A DNA stretch of 50,802 bases from an uncultured cyanobacterium (GCA_903935205.1 CAIZQU010000015.1:1-50802), one strand, 5' to 3'. Counted from the first letter of the stretch, positions 1 through 9,326 are shown. Program-made: numbers and translations. The notes: generated from the letters alone by a model not told the origin.

Positions 1-127
1 TATTTGGGTGCTTTCTGCTTCTTGTTCAACAGGCGCTTTAAGATGGCGGCAATGACGGAACGGATCGCCAATGCAGTCTGCATGTGTAGGCCTTGCCCGG
101 AGAGGGTCCTGAGGTCTGCGGAGCTTT

Positions 128-1939
128 ATGCGTAATCAAGTCCTGGAAACGGTCTACGGCGTCGATCCGGCCCAGATCGCGGTGATCCCCCACGGCATTC
201 CCGATCTGCCTTTCGTGGATCCCAATTTCCACAAGGATCAGTTCGGTGTGGCCGGCCGGCCGGTCATGCTCACCTTTGGTCTGATCTCGCCCGGAAAGGG
301 GATCGAGATGGGCATCGAAGCCCTGCCCCTGATCGTCGAGCGCCATCCGGACTTTGTCTCCATGGTTGTTGGTGCCACCCACCCGAATCTGGTCAAGGCC
401 GAGGGCGAAACCTACCGGCTTTCACTGGAGCGGCGGGCCAAGGCGCTTGGGGTTGAACAGAACCTGATCTTTCTCAATCAATACGTTGACGACCAGCAGC
501 TTAGCGAAGTGATTGGTGCCGCCGATCTCTACCTCACTCCCTACCTCAACGTCTCCCAGATCACATCCGGTACCCTGGCCTATTGCTATGGCTCCGGCAA
601 GGCGGTCATCTCGACTCCCTATTGGCACGCCGAGGAACTGTTGCGCGATGGCCATGGCCTGCTGGTTCCCTTCCGCGACGCCCCGGCCATCGCCGATGCG
701 GTCAACACGCTGCTCGACCAACCCACCCTGCGCCATGCGATGCGCAAGCAGGCCTATCTGGCCGGCCGGCAGATGGTCTGGCCTCAGGTGGGTGAGGCCT
801 ATGCCGATCTGTTCGACCGCCTGCTCCTGAACACCGACCACCACCGCCGTCGGGTCGTGCGCATCCCGGCCACCCTGGCCGTGGAGCCCGCCCAGCTGCC
901 CCCCTGGCGCTTCCAGCATCTGTTGGCGATGGCGGATGCCACGGGAGTTCTGCAGCACGCGGTGCATGCGGTGCCCGATTTCAGCCATGGCTACTGCACC
1001 GACGACAACGCCCGTGCCCTGTTGTTAAGCGTGCAGCTGGAGGGCAGCGACGACGAGGGTTTTGAATCGCTGCGCTCCCTCCAGACCGCCAGCGCCGCCT
1101 TCCTCAACTACGCCTTCACCCCTCAGACCGGTCGCTTTCGCAACTTCATGGCCTTCGACCGCCGCTGGCTCGAGGTCCAGGGCTCTGAGGACAGCCACGC
1201 CCGGGCCCTCTGGAGCCTGGGAGCTGTGGTGGGCCGCACCCACCAGCTCAATCTGCGCAACTGGGCCGCCAGGCTGTTCGAGCGGGCCCTGCCGGCCCTG
1301 GAGACCTTCACCTCCCCGCGGGCCTGGGCCTTCGCCGTGCTCGGACTGCACGACTACCTCCGCATCCTCGATGGCGATCGCCTGGCCCTGCGCTGGCGCC
1401 TGGAGCTGGCCGAGCGACTGCTGGCGGCCTTCAACGCCAATGCCAGCCCCGACTGGCCCTGGCTGGAGAACGTGGTGGCCTACGACAACGCCCGCCTCCC
1501 CCAGGCCCTGATCATCAGCGGCCGCTGGCTCGGGCGCTTCGACATGCTCGAGACCGGCCTCAACGCCCTGGCCTGGCTGCAGCGGGTCCAGACGGCACCC
1601 GCCGGCCACTTCAGGCCGATCGGTTCGGATGGCTTCTGGCAGCGCGGTGCAGCGCCGGCCCTCTACGACCAGCAACCCCTTGAGGCCGCTGCCGCCGTGG
1701 CCGCTTGCCTGGAGGCCTTTCACGCCAGCGGTGACGAGCACTGGTTGCGGGAGGCCCAGCGGAGCTTCGATTGCTATCTCGGTGGCAATGACCTGCAGCA
1801 GCCTCTGTATGACGGCACTAACGGAGGCTGCTACGACGGCCTGCAGCCGGCAGGATTGAACCGAAACCAGGGAGCCGAGTCGACACTGGCCTTTCTGATG
1901 GCTCTGGCCGACATGCGGGCCATCCCCGGGCCCGCCTGA
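128..1939 (+). CDS. glycosyltransferase family 4-like protein with C-terminal helical domain, 5'-truncated
   Basis: Sugar transferase of the GT-B fold lacking its N-terminal Rossmann half. Residues 1-240 are the C-terminal nucleotide-sugar-binding half: PHGIPD at 21-26, the strand-turn ISPGKG at 53-58 and the donor-site segment SGKAVISTP with EE at 169-170. Residues 250-603 form an all-helical domain rich in W and aromatic repeats, like the alpha/alpha-toroid domain that follows this GT in many bacteria. The reading frame is blocked upstream by stops at 53-55 and 110-112, and family members normally have about 150-180 more N-terminal residues, so the ATG at 128 is only the first codon of what remains. 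It lies 40 bp upstream of a GH130 gene, a common pairing for beta-mannoside or other oligosaccharide metabolism. It may be a pseudogene or carry a sequence error. The family is fairly certain; the substrate is unknown. Confidence 0.75.
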   Translation: MRNQVLETVYGVDPAQIAVIPHGIPDLPFVDPNFHKDQFGVAGRPVMLTFGLISPGKGIEMGIEALPLIVERHPDFVSMVVGATHPNLVKAEGETYRLSLERRAKALGVEQNLIFLNQYVDDQQLSEVIGAADLYLTPYLNVSQITSGTLAYCYGSGKAVISTPYWHAEELLRDGHGLLVPFRDAPAIADAVNTLLDQPTLRHAMRKQAYLAGRQMVWPQVGEAYADLFDRLLLNTDHHRRRVVRIPATLAVEPAQLPPWRFQHLLAMADATGVLQHAVHAVPDFSHGYCTDDNARALLLSVQLEGSDDEGFESLRSLQTASAAFLNYAFTPQTGRFRNFMAFDRRWLEVQGSEDSHARALWSLGAVVGRTHQLNLRNWAARLFERALPALETFTSPRAWAFAVLGLHDYLRILDGDRLALRWRLELAERLLAAFNANASPDWPWLENVVAYDNARLPQALIISGRWLGRFDMLETGLNALAWLQRVQTAPAGHFRPIGSDGFWQRGAAPALYDQQPLEAAAAVAACLEAFHASGDEHWLREAQRSFDCYLGGNDLQQPLYDGTNGGCYDGLQPAGLNRNQGAESTLAFLMALADMRAIPGPA

Positions 1940-1979
1940 TCGCTCCCACCGCCCTCCCTCCTCGTCTTCTGCTGCGGCC

Positions 1980-3286
1980 ATGAGCCTGGCCCGACGCCTT
2001 GAGCTGCGGCTCGATCCCGATCCCTCCCGGGTTCTGCTGCGCGCCTTCCTGCCCTCGCTGGTGGTCAAGCCGACCGGGGCCGAGTCCGCTTCCCAGCCTC
2101 GGCTCGACGAGCTGGTCCAGCGGGTGGCCAGCCTTGAGCAGGCCACCGTGGAGGAGCTGCTGGAGCAGGTGCGCAGCCGCTTCGCCTCCCGCCATCGCGA
2201 CCAGGCCGCCCGGGTCGCCCTGCACGCCGGCGCTCTCCCGGCCAGGGGCCCGGCCGCCCAGGCCGCCGACCGACTCGATCCGGCCCGTCGCGCCCTGCTC
2301 GGTTGCTACCTGACCAGCGAATACGCCCTGGAGGCCGCCGCCCTGTTCAACCCCAGCGTGGTGCCCCATCCCGATCAACAGGGGTTGGCCGAGGGTGAGC
2401 TGCGCTTCCTGCTCAGCCTGCGGGCCACGGGGGAGGGCCACATCTCCGCGATCACCTTCCGCAGCGGTGTCATCGCCGCCGATGGCCAGGTCCGCCTGGA
2501 GCCCGTCTCCCCGTTCGTTCAGGAGGGGGTGATCACCCCGGCGGCCAGGACCGGCGACTACACGGTGACCTACGGACCTGACACCGGCATCTCCGAACGC
2601 CTTCTGTTCCCGGTGACCGGCCCCGAAAGCAATGGCCTCGAGGATGCCCGCTTCGTGGCTTTCGACGACGACGGTCAGCGCCGCTGGTACGCCACCGCCA
2701 CCGCCTACGACGGCCATGGGGTGAGCAGCCGTCTGATCAGCACGGACGATTTCCGTCGCTTCCAGGTGGGCAGCCTGCGGGGCGGGCGGTGCTCAACAAG
2801 GGTCTGGCGCTGTTCCCGCGGCGGCTTGGGGGGCGCTACTGGATGCTCGGCCGCCAGGACGGGCGCAGCCTCTCCCTGATGGGCTCCGATCGGATCGATC
2901 ACTGGGACGAGGCGACGCCGTTGCTGGAGCCTTGCTTCCCCTGGGAGTTCATTCAGGTCGGCAACTGCGGCTCTCCCCTGGAGACCGAGGCCGGCTGGCT
3001 GGTGCTCACCCATGGGGTTGGACCGATGCGCCAATACGCCATCGGTGCGGCCCTTCTCGATCGCCATGATCCCCAGCGCCTGCTCGGCCGGCTGCGCCAG
3101 CCGTTGCTGGTGCCCACCGAGGAGGAGCGCGATGGGTATGTGCCGAATGTGGTCTACAGCTGTGGCGCCCTGATCCATCGCAACCTGCTGTTGCTGCCCT
3201 ACGCCGTCAGCGATCGCGCCAGCCGCTTCGCCCTGGTGCCCCTGGCGCGGCTGCTCGACGAGCTGCTGGCCTCGCCGCCCCCCTGA
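1980..3286 (+). pseudogene. GH130 glycosidase/phosphorylase family protein, frameshifted
   Basis: Two consecutive frames together give one GH130 protein of about 435 residues. The first frame (from ATG 1980) carries residues 1-266, including NGLEDARFV, the GH130 EDxR-type segment. The second frame (from about 2778 to stop at 3286) carries LNKGLALFPRR, GRYWMLGRQDG and GNCGSPLETEAGWLVLTHGV, all classic GH130 blocks. The break lies at 2772-2791: inserting one base, for example T between 2777 and 2778, would read SLSGRAVLNKG, as expected for the family. So one base appears to be missing, by real mutation or by sequencing error. GH130 enzymes cleave or phosphorolyse beta-mannosides. The gene follows the truncated glycosyltransferase at 40 bp and would act with it. 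Confidence 0.85.
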
Positions 3287-3404
3287 GCTTCCGGGGGGCG
3301 AGGACGGGATCCGCCGCCACCTGCGGGCGGCCCTGGCGGTGATCGACAGGTAGAACTGGACAGCGGGTCGCCCCTCCGACGGCCCCTTCCTTGGCCCGCC
3401 TCGC

Positions 3405-4562
3405 GTGCTCGCCTCCCCGTCCGCCGCTGCCTCGCCTGGCTCCCGGGCCGCGGCTGTGGCGCCCCCCGCCGATCCCGAGATGGCCCTGGCCCAGGGCCGC
3501 TGGGTGAAGTGGATCGGCGGCGCCAGCAACCAGGACCAGGCCGCCATCGAGGATCTCGCCGGGCTCTACAGCCTGGTGGGTGTGCACTGCCTCGATCTGG
3601 CGGCGGACTCCGCCGTCGTGGCGGCGGCGCGGCGGGGCATCGCCTGGGCCATGGAGCGCGGTGCTCCCCCTCCCTGGGTGATGGTCAGCCTCAGCGACGG
3701 CGCCGATCCGCATTTCCGCAAGGCCTGGTTCGATCCCCGATGCTGTCCCCCCGGCTGTTCGCGCCCCTGCGAGCGGCTGTGCCCGGCCCTGGCGATCCCG
3801 CCGCCGGGCGCACCCCAGGGGGTGCTGGAGGACCGCTGCTACGGCTGCGGTCGCTGCCTGCCGGCCTGCCCCCACGGGCTGATCGAAGAGCGCGACCAGC
3901 TGCTGCCCGCTGCGGCCGTGCCCCCCCTGCTGGCCGCCCTGCGTCCCGATGCGATCGAGCTCCACACCCGAATCGGCAGGGCCGTGCCCTTTGCCTGGCG
4001 GTTGGCCCAGGTCCGGGCGGCTGGGATTCCCCTGCGCCGCCTCGCCGTGAGCTGTGGCCTGGAGGTGGAGGGGCGGGGCTCAGGGGGTGTCGCCCGGGAT
4101 CAGGCCCCGACAGGCGATTCGCCAGGGGGGCCCCTGGCGACCCCCCTGGCGAATCGCCTGGTGGCCGAGCTGTGGGATCGCTTCGCCCAGGTGCGTGGGG
4201 TTGGTTTCGCGCCGCTCTGGCAGCTGGATGGCCGCCCGATGAGCGGCGATGTGGGGGACGGCACCGCCCGCGCCGCCGTGCAGCTGCTGCGGCGGCTTGC
4301 CCCCGCTCTGCCCCCCGGCCCCCTCCAGCTGGCCGGAGGCACCAATGGCCGCACCCTGGCGCTGGTTCAGGATCTGAACGGGGGGCGGGCCCGGCAGGTG
4401 GCCGGGGTCGCCTTCGGCAGCGTCGCCCGCGTCCAGCTCCAGGACCTGCTGGGGCAGGCCCATGGCCGCGGAGGACGGCTGCTGGACCAGGAGGATCTGC
4501 TGCCCCGGGCCATCGCCCTGGCCTCGGCCCTGGTGACCCCCTGGCTGAACCGCTCCCGCTGA
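3405..4562 (+). CDS. ldpA: LdpA, iron-sulfur circadian clock input protein
   Basis: Light-dependent period protein, a redox-sensing Fe-S protein that feeds light and redox state into the Kai clock. Residues 26-50 (MALAQGRWVKWIGGASNQ) match the family start. Two cysteine clusters follow: CCPPGCSRPCERLC near 112-125 and a ferredoxin-type CYGCGRCLPACP near 145-156, enough for two [4Fe-4S] centres. The start is GTG 3405. The internal ATG at 3480 is an equally good or better start because homology begins there. At 3' the protein ends in LVTPWLNRSR before a 166-bp spacer to the R3H ATPase. Oddity: residues around 236-252 (TGDSPGGPLATPLANRL) are encoded by a perfect 20-bp inverted repeat, which looks inserted into a loop. 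Confidence 0.85.
   Translation: MLASPSAAASPGSRAAAVAPPADPEMALAQGRWVKWIGGASNQDQAAIEDLAGLYSLVGVHCLDLAADSAVVAAARRGIAWAMERGAPPPWVMVSLSDGADPHFRKAWFDPRCCPPGCSRPCERLCPALAIPPPGAPQGVLEDRCYGCGRCLPACPHGLIEERDQLLPAAAVPPLLAALRPDAIELHTRIGRAVPFAWRLAQVRAAGIPLRRLAVSCGLEVEGRGSGGVARDQAPTGDSPGGPLATPLANRLVAELWDRFAQVRGVGFAPLWQLDGRPMSGDVGDGTARAAVQLLRRLAPALPPGPLQLAGGTNGRTLALVQDLNGGRARQVAGVAFGSVARVQLQDLLGQAHGRGGRLLDQEDLLPRAIALASALVTPWLNRSR
4111..4160. repeat. perfect 20-bp inverted repeat with 10-nt spacer inside ldpA
   Basis: Arm CAGGCGATTCGCCAGGGGGG at 4111-4130 is exactly reverse-complemented at 4141-4160. The 10-nt spacer CCCCTGGCGA itself can pair with part of either arm, so two alternative hairpins are possible. 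The whole segment stays in frame with ldpA. Confidence 0.9.
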
Positions 4563-4728
4563 GGGGCTCAGGCGCCGCCTCGCCCGGTCGGCAGACCTGC
4601 GCCATGGGATCCAGGCCGATCGCGGCCAACCGCTCCCGCAGCGGTCCATCCCGACTCACGGGCCGCTGACGCTAGAACCGGACCACGGCGCCGGCGCCCT
4701 CCGCCGCGGGTGCCGCCGCCGCAACCCC

Positions 4729-6387
4729 TTGGCCGCGCCCCCGCTTTCCATTCCCCAACGCATCACCGACGATCTCGATCGGCTCCTGGCCCTGCTGCCG
4801 CCAGCGGTGCAGGCAGCCCTCGCTGAGCCCTCCGCCCGCGACCAGCTGCTGGAGGTGGTGCTCGATCTGGGCCGGGTGCCCGAGGCCCGCTATCCAGGGC
4901 GGGTGGTGAGCCTGGGGACCGAGGCGGTTCAGCGCGCCGATCTGGCCCAGGTGTTGGAGCGGCTGGGCCCCTTCGGTGGTGACAACCGCGCCGGGATCGA
5001 GCGCACCCTGCATCGCATCAGCGCCATCCGCAACCGCGCCGGCGAGGTGGTGGGGCTCACCTGCCGGGTTGGTCGCGCCGTGTTCGGCACGGTGGCGATG
5101 GTGCGGGATCTGCTCGATTCCGGGCTGTCGCTGCTGTTGATGGGGCGCCCCGGCGTGGGCAAGACCACGGCCCTGCGCGAGATCGCCCGGGTGCTGGCCG
5201 ATGACCTGGGCAAACGGGTGGTGGTGATCGACACCAGCAACGAGATTGCCGGGGATGGCGACATCCCGCACCCGGCCATCGGCCGGGCGCGGCGGATGCA
5301 GGTGGCGCGGCCGGAGTTGCAGCACGAAGTGATGATCGAGGCGGTGGAGAATCACATGCCTGAGGTGATCGTGATCGATGAGATCGGCACTGAGCGTGAG
5401 GCGCAGGCGGCCCGAACCATCGCCGAGCGGGGCGTGATGCTGGTGGCCACCGCCCATGGCAACGCACTCACCAACCTGATCAAGAACCCCACCCTCAGCG
5501 ATCTGGTCGGCGGCATCCAGTCGGTGACCCTGGGGGATGAGGAGGCCCGCCGCCGCCGCACCCAGAAGACGGTGCTGGAGCGGGCCGCCGAACCCACTTT
5601 CCCGCTGGCGGTGGAGATGCACAGCCGCGAGCGCTGGCTCGTCCATCGGGATGTGGCGGGCACGGTGGATCGGCTGCTGCGGGGCCAGACCCCCCGGCCC
5701 CAGATCCGCGAGCTCGCTGAGGATGGGGCGGTCAGGCTCCAGGAGACCCCCGGGCCCGGGCCGACGACCCCACCCCTGGCGGCAGCCCGTGGCGGGCCTC
5801 AGCCCCCTGCGCAGGCCCCCTCAGCCCGTGCTCCCCTCGCACCGGTGCCCTTGCCCGATCCGGAGGCTCCCTCCCCTCGCAGCAGCGCAGCCTTGCCTGC
5901 CGGCACAGCCCCGCTGCGGGTTCTGGGGGTGGGTCTGTCGCGGCCCCTGCTGGAGGAGGCCGCCCGCAGCCTCGACGCCACGGTGACCGTGGTCGAGGAC
6001 CCCGACCAGGCCGATGTGCTGCTCAGTCTGCGGGGCCAGTTGGGCCGCGAACCCCAGACCCGGCGGCTGGCCCGTGAGCGGGGGCTGCCGATTCTGGTGA
6101 TCAAGTCCGACTCCCTGCACCAGGTGCAACGGGCCCTGCAGCGCCTCGGCGATCGCCCCAGCGGCGCCCCGCCGGCCGCCGCCGATCCCGAGGACGCCCA
6201 TGGGGCCCTGGAGGAATGCCGCCTGGCGGTGGAGCAGGTGGTGCTGCCCCAGGGACGGCCCGTGGAGCTGCTGCCCCGCTGCGAGCGCGTGCTGCAGATG
6301 CAGGCGGAGCTGGTCGGCCGCTACCGCCTGCGCAGCGCCGTCTTCGGCCGTGGTGTGCAGCAGCGGCTGCGGGTGTTCCCGGCCTGA
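4729..6387 (+). CDS. R3H domain-containing AAA ATPase (Ycf45/SpoIIIAA-like)
   Basis: Single-strand nucleic-acid-binding ATPase conserved in cyanobacteria and some plastids (Ycf45 family). Residues 1-125 are the family-specific N-terminal region. A P-loop ATPase follows, with Walker A GRPGVGKTT at 139-147, the DTSNEIAGDGDIPH stretch and Walker B VIVIDEIGTEREA near 218, as in SpoIIIAA/PilT-like ATPases. A Pro/Ala-rich linker (about 325-390) leads to a second globular region and a C-terminal R3H-like segment (last 60 residues, with LQMQAELVGRYRLRS). No ATG lies near the start; TTG 4729 is the most upstream start that keeps the conserved IPQRITDDLDRLL. It follows ldpA by 166 bp on the same strand. 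The exact cellular role is not established. Confidence 0.8.
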   Translation: MAAPPLSIPQRITDDLDRLLALLPPAVQAALAEPSARDQLLEVVLDLGRVPEARYPGRVVSLGTEAVQRADLAQVLERLGPFGGDNRAGIERTLHRISAIRNRAGEVVGLTCRVGRAVFGTVAMVRDLLDSGLSLLLMGRPGVGKTTALREIARVLADDLGKRVVVIDTSNEIAGDGDIPHPAIGRARRMQVARPELQHEVMIEAVENHMPEVIVIDEIGTEREAQAARTIAERGVMLVATAHGNALTNLIKNPTLSDLVGGIQSVTLGDEEARRRRTQKTVLERAAEPTFPLAVEMHSRERWLVHRDVAGTVDRLLRGQTPRPQIRELAEDGAVRLQETPGPGPTTPPLAAARGGPQPPAQAPSARAPLAPVPLPDPEAPSPRSSAALPAGTAPLRVLGVGLSRPLLEEAARSLDATVTVVEDPDQADVLLSLRGQLGREPQTRRLARERGLPILVIKSDSLHQVQRALQRLGDRPSGAPPAAADPEDAHGALEECRLAVEQVVLPQGRPVELLPRCERVLQMQAELVGRYRLRSAVFGRGVQQRLRVFPA

Positions 6388-6584
6388 ACCCCCCCGCCCT
6401 GCCTCCGCAGGGCCCTGGCTGGGGGCGCTGTCCGAGCGTTGGCGCTCCGTTGCCGCGGACCGGTTGTGACTGTTCGGGGAGGAGGCTGAGCTGCCGGGTT
6501 GTCGCTGGTGAGTTGACGAAGGACCGGCCGCTGTGGGTAACTGTGAAGGCGCCGGCGGCTTGCCGACCGGAGCACTCAGCCCAA

Positions 6585-6656
6585 TGGGCCGTCGCCAAGC
6601 GGTAAGGCAGCGGGTTTTGGTCCCGCCATTCCTAGGTTCGAATCCTAGCGGCCCAG
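6585..6656 (+). tRNA. tRNA-Gln(TTG)
   Basis: A 72-nt cloverleaf: acceptor TGGGCCG pairs with CGGCCCA, discriminator G. The anticodon loop TTTTGGT gives anticodon TTG. The T arm is CTAGG-TTCGAAT-CCTAG. The 3' CCA is not encoded, as usual in cyanobacteria. It sits between the R3H ATPase and the HAD gene. Confidence 0.95.
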
Positions 6657-6704
6657 TTTGCTTCTTCATCCCCTCAATCCCTGCCACCGACTGGAGTCTG
6701 ACCG

Positions 6705-7457
6705 GTGAGCACCGCCCCTCTGCTCGTCTTCGATTTCGATGGCGTGCTCGTCGATGGCATGCCTGAGTACTGGTGGTCGGCCCGGCGGGCGGCCCTGGCC
6801 CTCCACCCTGATCTCCAGCTGCCGGAGCAGGCACCGGCCGCCTTTGCCCAGCTCCGTCCCGCCATCCACAAGGGCTGGGAGATGGTGCTGATCGCCGCCG
6901 AGCTTGGCCGACCCGGTTTTGATCCGGCCGCCGCCCTGGCCGACTATCCGGCCACCCTGGGTCGTGCCCTGGCGCGCAGCGGCCATGGCGCCGCCGAGCT
7001 TCAGGAGTCCCTGGAGCGGGTGCGGCGGCAGGCCCTGGAGCGCGATCCCGAGGGCTGGCTGGCCCTGCACCGCTTCTACCCGGGGGTGGTGGAGCGATTG
7101 GCCGCTCTGGCGGCCGAGGCTGCCGACTGGAGCGTGCTCACCACCAAGGGTGGGGCCTTCGCCGCCCGTCTGCTCGAGGCCGCCGGCCTCAGCCCGCTGG
7201 CGGTGGACGGCCATGAGCAGGGCAGCAAGCCCGATGTGTTGCTGCGGCTGCTGCAGCGGGGACGGCCGCTGTGGTTCGTCGAGGATCGCCGCCCCACCCT
7301 GGAGCTGGTGCGTGCCACGCCCGGCCTGGAGGAGGTGCGCTGCTTCCTGGCCCTCTGGGGCTACCTGGCCCCCGGCGACGCCGAGGGCCTGGATCCCTTC
7401 GGCATCCACCCCCTGACCGCGGAGGGGTTCGGCTCTCCCCTGGCGCGCTGGCCCTGA
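6705..7457 (+). CDS. HAD-superfamily hydrolase
   Basis: Haloacid-dehalogenase-like phosphohydrolase, 250 aa, start GTG 6705. HAD motif I is FDFDGVLVDG at residues 9-18 with both catalytic aspartates. Motif II is SVLTTKG near 140-146, motif III the lysine in GSKPD near 170-174, and motif IV is the region LWFVEDRRPTLEL with the acidic pair E-D. The long helical cap (about 20-125) suggests a C1-cap phosphatase of the phosphoglycolate phosphatase type, but the substrate cannot be read from the sequence. It stands alone between tRNA-Gln and recA, both on the same strand. Confidence 0.85.
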   Translation: MSTAPLLVFDFDGVLVDGMPEYWWSARRAALALHPDLQLPEQAPAAFAQLRPAIHKGWEMVLIAAELGRPGFDPAAALADYPATLGRALARSGHGAAELQESLERVRRQALERDPEGWLALHRFYPGVVERLAALAAEAADWSVLTTKGGAFAARLLEAAGLSPLAVDGHEQGSKPDVLLRLLQRGRPLWFVEDRRPTLELVRATPGLEEVRCFLALWGYLAPGDAEGLDPFGIHPLTAEGFGSPLARWP

Positions 7458-7465
7458 GGGGCTAG

Positions 7466-7479
7466 AGTACTCCCGTACT
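7466..7479. promoter_or_regulatory. putative LexA-type operator upstream of recA
   Basis: AGTAC-TCCC-GTACT is a palindrome with perfect 5-bp arms, 152 bp before the recA ATG. It is close to the cyanobacterial LexA box RGTACNNNDGTWCB (one mismatch at the D position). SOS control of recA is inferred. Confidence 0.5.
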
Positions 7480-7630
7480 AAAACGCCTGATACGCCGGCG
7501 CCACCCGGTGGTACTTGCATTTCAGAGGTCGCAGGATGGCGCTCGGAGACCGGCTCTGGCCGCGCTTCCGCGCCGCTCCCTGACCGGATCGGCGCCAGCC
7601 GTCGCGGCCTGTCCCATCGCTCCACCCGCC

Positions 7631-8791
7631 ATGCCTGCCGATTCCAAGGCCGCCCCCTCCCCATCCGCCGCCCCCGCCTCGGCCGCCGAGCGCGACAAGG
7701 CCCTCGGCCTGGTGCTCAACCAGATCGAACGCAACTTCGGCAAGGGGTCGATCATGCGTCTTGGGGATGCCTCCCGCATGCGGGTTGAAACGATCAACAC
7801 CGGTGCCCTCACCCTCGATCTGGCCCTCGGTGGCGGCTATCCGAAGGGTCGGGTGGTGGAGGTCTACGGCCCGGAGAGCTCCGGTAAGACCACCCTCACC
7901 CTGCACGCCATTGCCGAGGTCCAGAAGCGTGGCGGCGTCGCCGCCTTCGTGGACGCCGAGCACGCCCTCGATCCGGTCTATGCCGCCGCCCTTGGGGTGG
8001 ATATCGAGAATCTGCTCGTTTCCCAGCCCGATACCGGTGAGATGGCCCTGGAGATCGTCGACCAACTGGTCCGTTCCGCCGCCGTCGACATCGTGGTGGT
8101 CGACTCGGTGGCCGCCCTCACGCCGCGGGCCGAGATCGAGGGGGAGATGGGCGATCTGGCGGTCGGCAGCCAGGCCCGGCTGATGAGCCAGGCGATGCGC
8201 AAGATCACCGGAAACATCGGCAAGTCGGGTTGCACGGTGATCTTCCTCAACCAGCTGCGCCAGAAGATCGGGGTCACCTACGGCAATCCCGAAACGACCA
8301 CCGGTGGTAACGCCCTGAAGTTCTATGCCTCGGTGCGCCTCGACATCCGCCGCATCCAGACCCTGAAGCGGGGAACGGAGGAATATGGCATCCGGGCCAA
8401 GGTCAAGGTGGCCAAGAACAAGGTTGCCCCGCCGTTCCGGATCGCCGAGTTCGATATTCTCTTCGGCCGTGGCATCAGCACGCTCGGCTGCCTGCTCGAT
8501 CTGGCCGAGGAGACCGGTGTGGTGACCCGCAAGGGGGCCTGGTACAGCTATGAGGGCGACAACATTGGTCAGGGACGGGACAATACGATCAGCTGGCTGG
8601 AGCAGAACCCCGATCAGGTGGTGACGATCGAGCAGCTCACCCGTCGGCGCCTGACCGAGGGTTCCGAGGTCACGGCCAACTCGATGAAGCCCCTGGCGGC
8701 GGCCGCCAAGCTTGCCGCTGCCCGCCCGGACTCCCAGGATCCCGCCGAGGCCGATGAGGGCCGCCTTGAGGACGGCCTTCCGGTCGCCTGA
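7631..8791 (+). CDS. recA: recombinase RecA
   Basis: DNA strand-exchange recombinase and SOS co-protease, 386 aa. Walker [10 protein letters not shown] at 80-88, Walker [10 protein letters not shown], the L1/L2 DNA-binding region with [16 protein letters not shown], and the terminal acidic tail are all present. The frame is open further upstream, but ATG 7631 is chosen because recognisable RecA begins soon after it ([22 protein letters not shown]). The N-terminal 20 residues are an Ala/Ser/Pro-rich extension seen in picocyanobacteria. The C-terminal tail ([21 protein letters not shown]) is likewise poorly conserved. A LexA-like palindrome lies upstream. No clear terminator follows; downstream is a repeat-rich gene desert. 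Confidence 0.97.
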   Translation: MPADSKAAPSPSAAPASAAERDKALGLVLNQIERNFGKGSIMRLGDASRMRVETINTGALTLDLALGGGYPKGRVVEVYGPESSGKTTLTLHAIAEVQKRGGVAAFVDAEHALDPVYAAALGVDIENLLVSQPDTGEMALEIVDQLVRSAAVDIVVVDSVAALTPRAEIEGEMGDLAVGSQARLMSQAMRKITGNIGKSGCTVIFLNQLRQKIGVTYGNPETTTGGNALKFYASVRLDIRRIQTLKRGTEEYGIRAKVKVAKNKVAPPFRIAEFDILFGRGISTLGCLLDLAEETGVVTRKGAWYSYEGDNIGQGRDNTISWLEQNPDQVVTIEQLTRRRLTEGSEVTANSMKPLAAAAKLAAARPDSQDPAEADEGRLEDGLPVA

Positions 8792-8885
8792 TCGGCCGGT
8801 CCAGAAGACCCCTCCCAGGAGCACCCCGTCCCAGCGTGGTGGCTGAGGCCCTTGCGGCGTCGCCCATCGCACTGGGGCGAATTCC

Positions 8886-8945
8886 CTGAAGGCGCCGTCC
8901 TTGGTGGCGAAGTTCCTCAGGGCGGAGTCCTTCCAGGCCATCTCG
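8886..8945. repeat. degenerate 15-bp periodic repeat, block 1
   Basis: Three to four 15-bp units, for example GAAGTTCCTCAGGGC and GGAGTCCTTCCAGGC, share the GTCCTTCcAGG core of the better-preserved array at 9327-9445. The two blocks lie on either side of MITE copy 1. Confidence 0.5.
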
Positions 8946-9049
8946 AAGAATCGCACGTTCTCTGGCCAATGGGTCTGCGTTGCTGCGGCCAGGCCATGGG
9001 TGCTCCTCACCACAACCGGCAGGAATCAGAAGTTTTCGAGGTCCCCTCT

Positions 9050-9316
9050 AGGCGCCTGTTGCGCGTAGCCGCATTGGCTCCAAATCCCTGGGGAGATCCC
9101 GCGACACAACGGAACAGGATCTCCCATGGATCTCATCCGCATTGGGATTGCGGCGCCGTGCCAAAGGGCAGATGGATGGCACGGCAGCAGATCTTGCGAC
9201 GACGCTGCAGAGATGTCCTGGATGCCCTTTGTCTCAGGATGAGGCCGCGATAGGCGCCGCTTCGGGTCAGGCATTGTTCAGGGCCTGGCCTGTCGACCTA
9301 CGCGCAACAGGCTCCT
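9050..9316 (+). mobile_element. MITE-like element, copy 1
   Basis: A ~267-bp element bounded by inverted termini: left AGGCGCCTGTTGCGCGTAG (9050-9068), right CTACGCGCAACAGGCTCCT (9298-9316). It is about 96% identical by eye, over its full length, to the copy at 41113-41379 and related to a diverged copy at 21856-22119. It contains an internal hairpin GGGAGATCC/GGATCTCCC. No frame encodes a transposase, so movement would need a transposase in trans. Confidence 0.8.
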
Positions 9317-9326
9317 GGGCGAAGTC

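Noticed and set aside
3287-3353. Short peptide EDGIRRHLRAALAVIDR before a stop, between GH130 and ldpA
   Set aside because: Looks like a protein C-terminus but has no start or family; too short to call a gene remnant.
3691-4659. Minus-strand frame opening MSRDGPLRERLAAIGLDP
   Set aside because: The first 30 residues look protein-like, but the rest is antisense to ldpA and Pro/Arg-rich; no family recognised.
7478-9013. Minus-strand open frame of 511 codons
   Set aside because: Antisense to recA over most of its length. Only the first 60 codons lie in intergenic DNA and overlap the degenerate 15-bp repeat.
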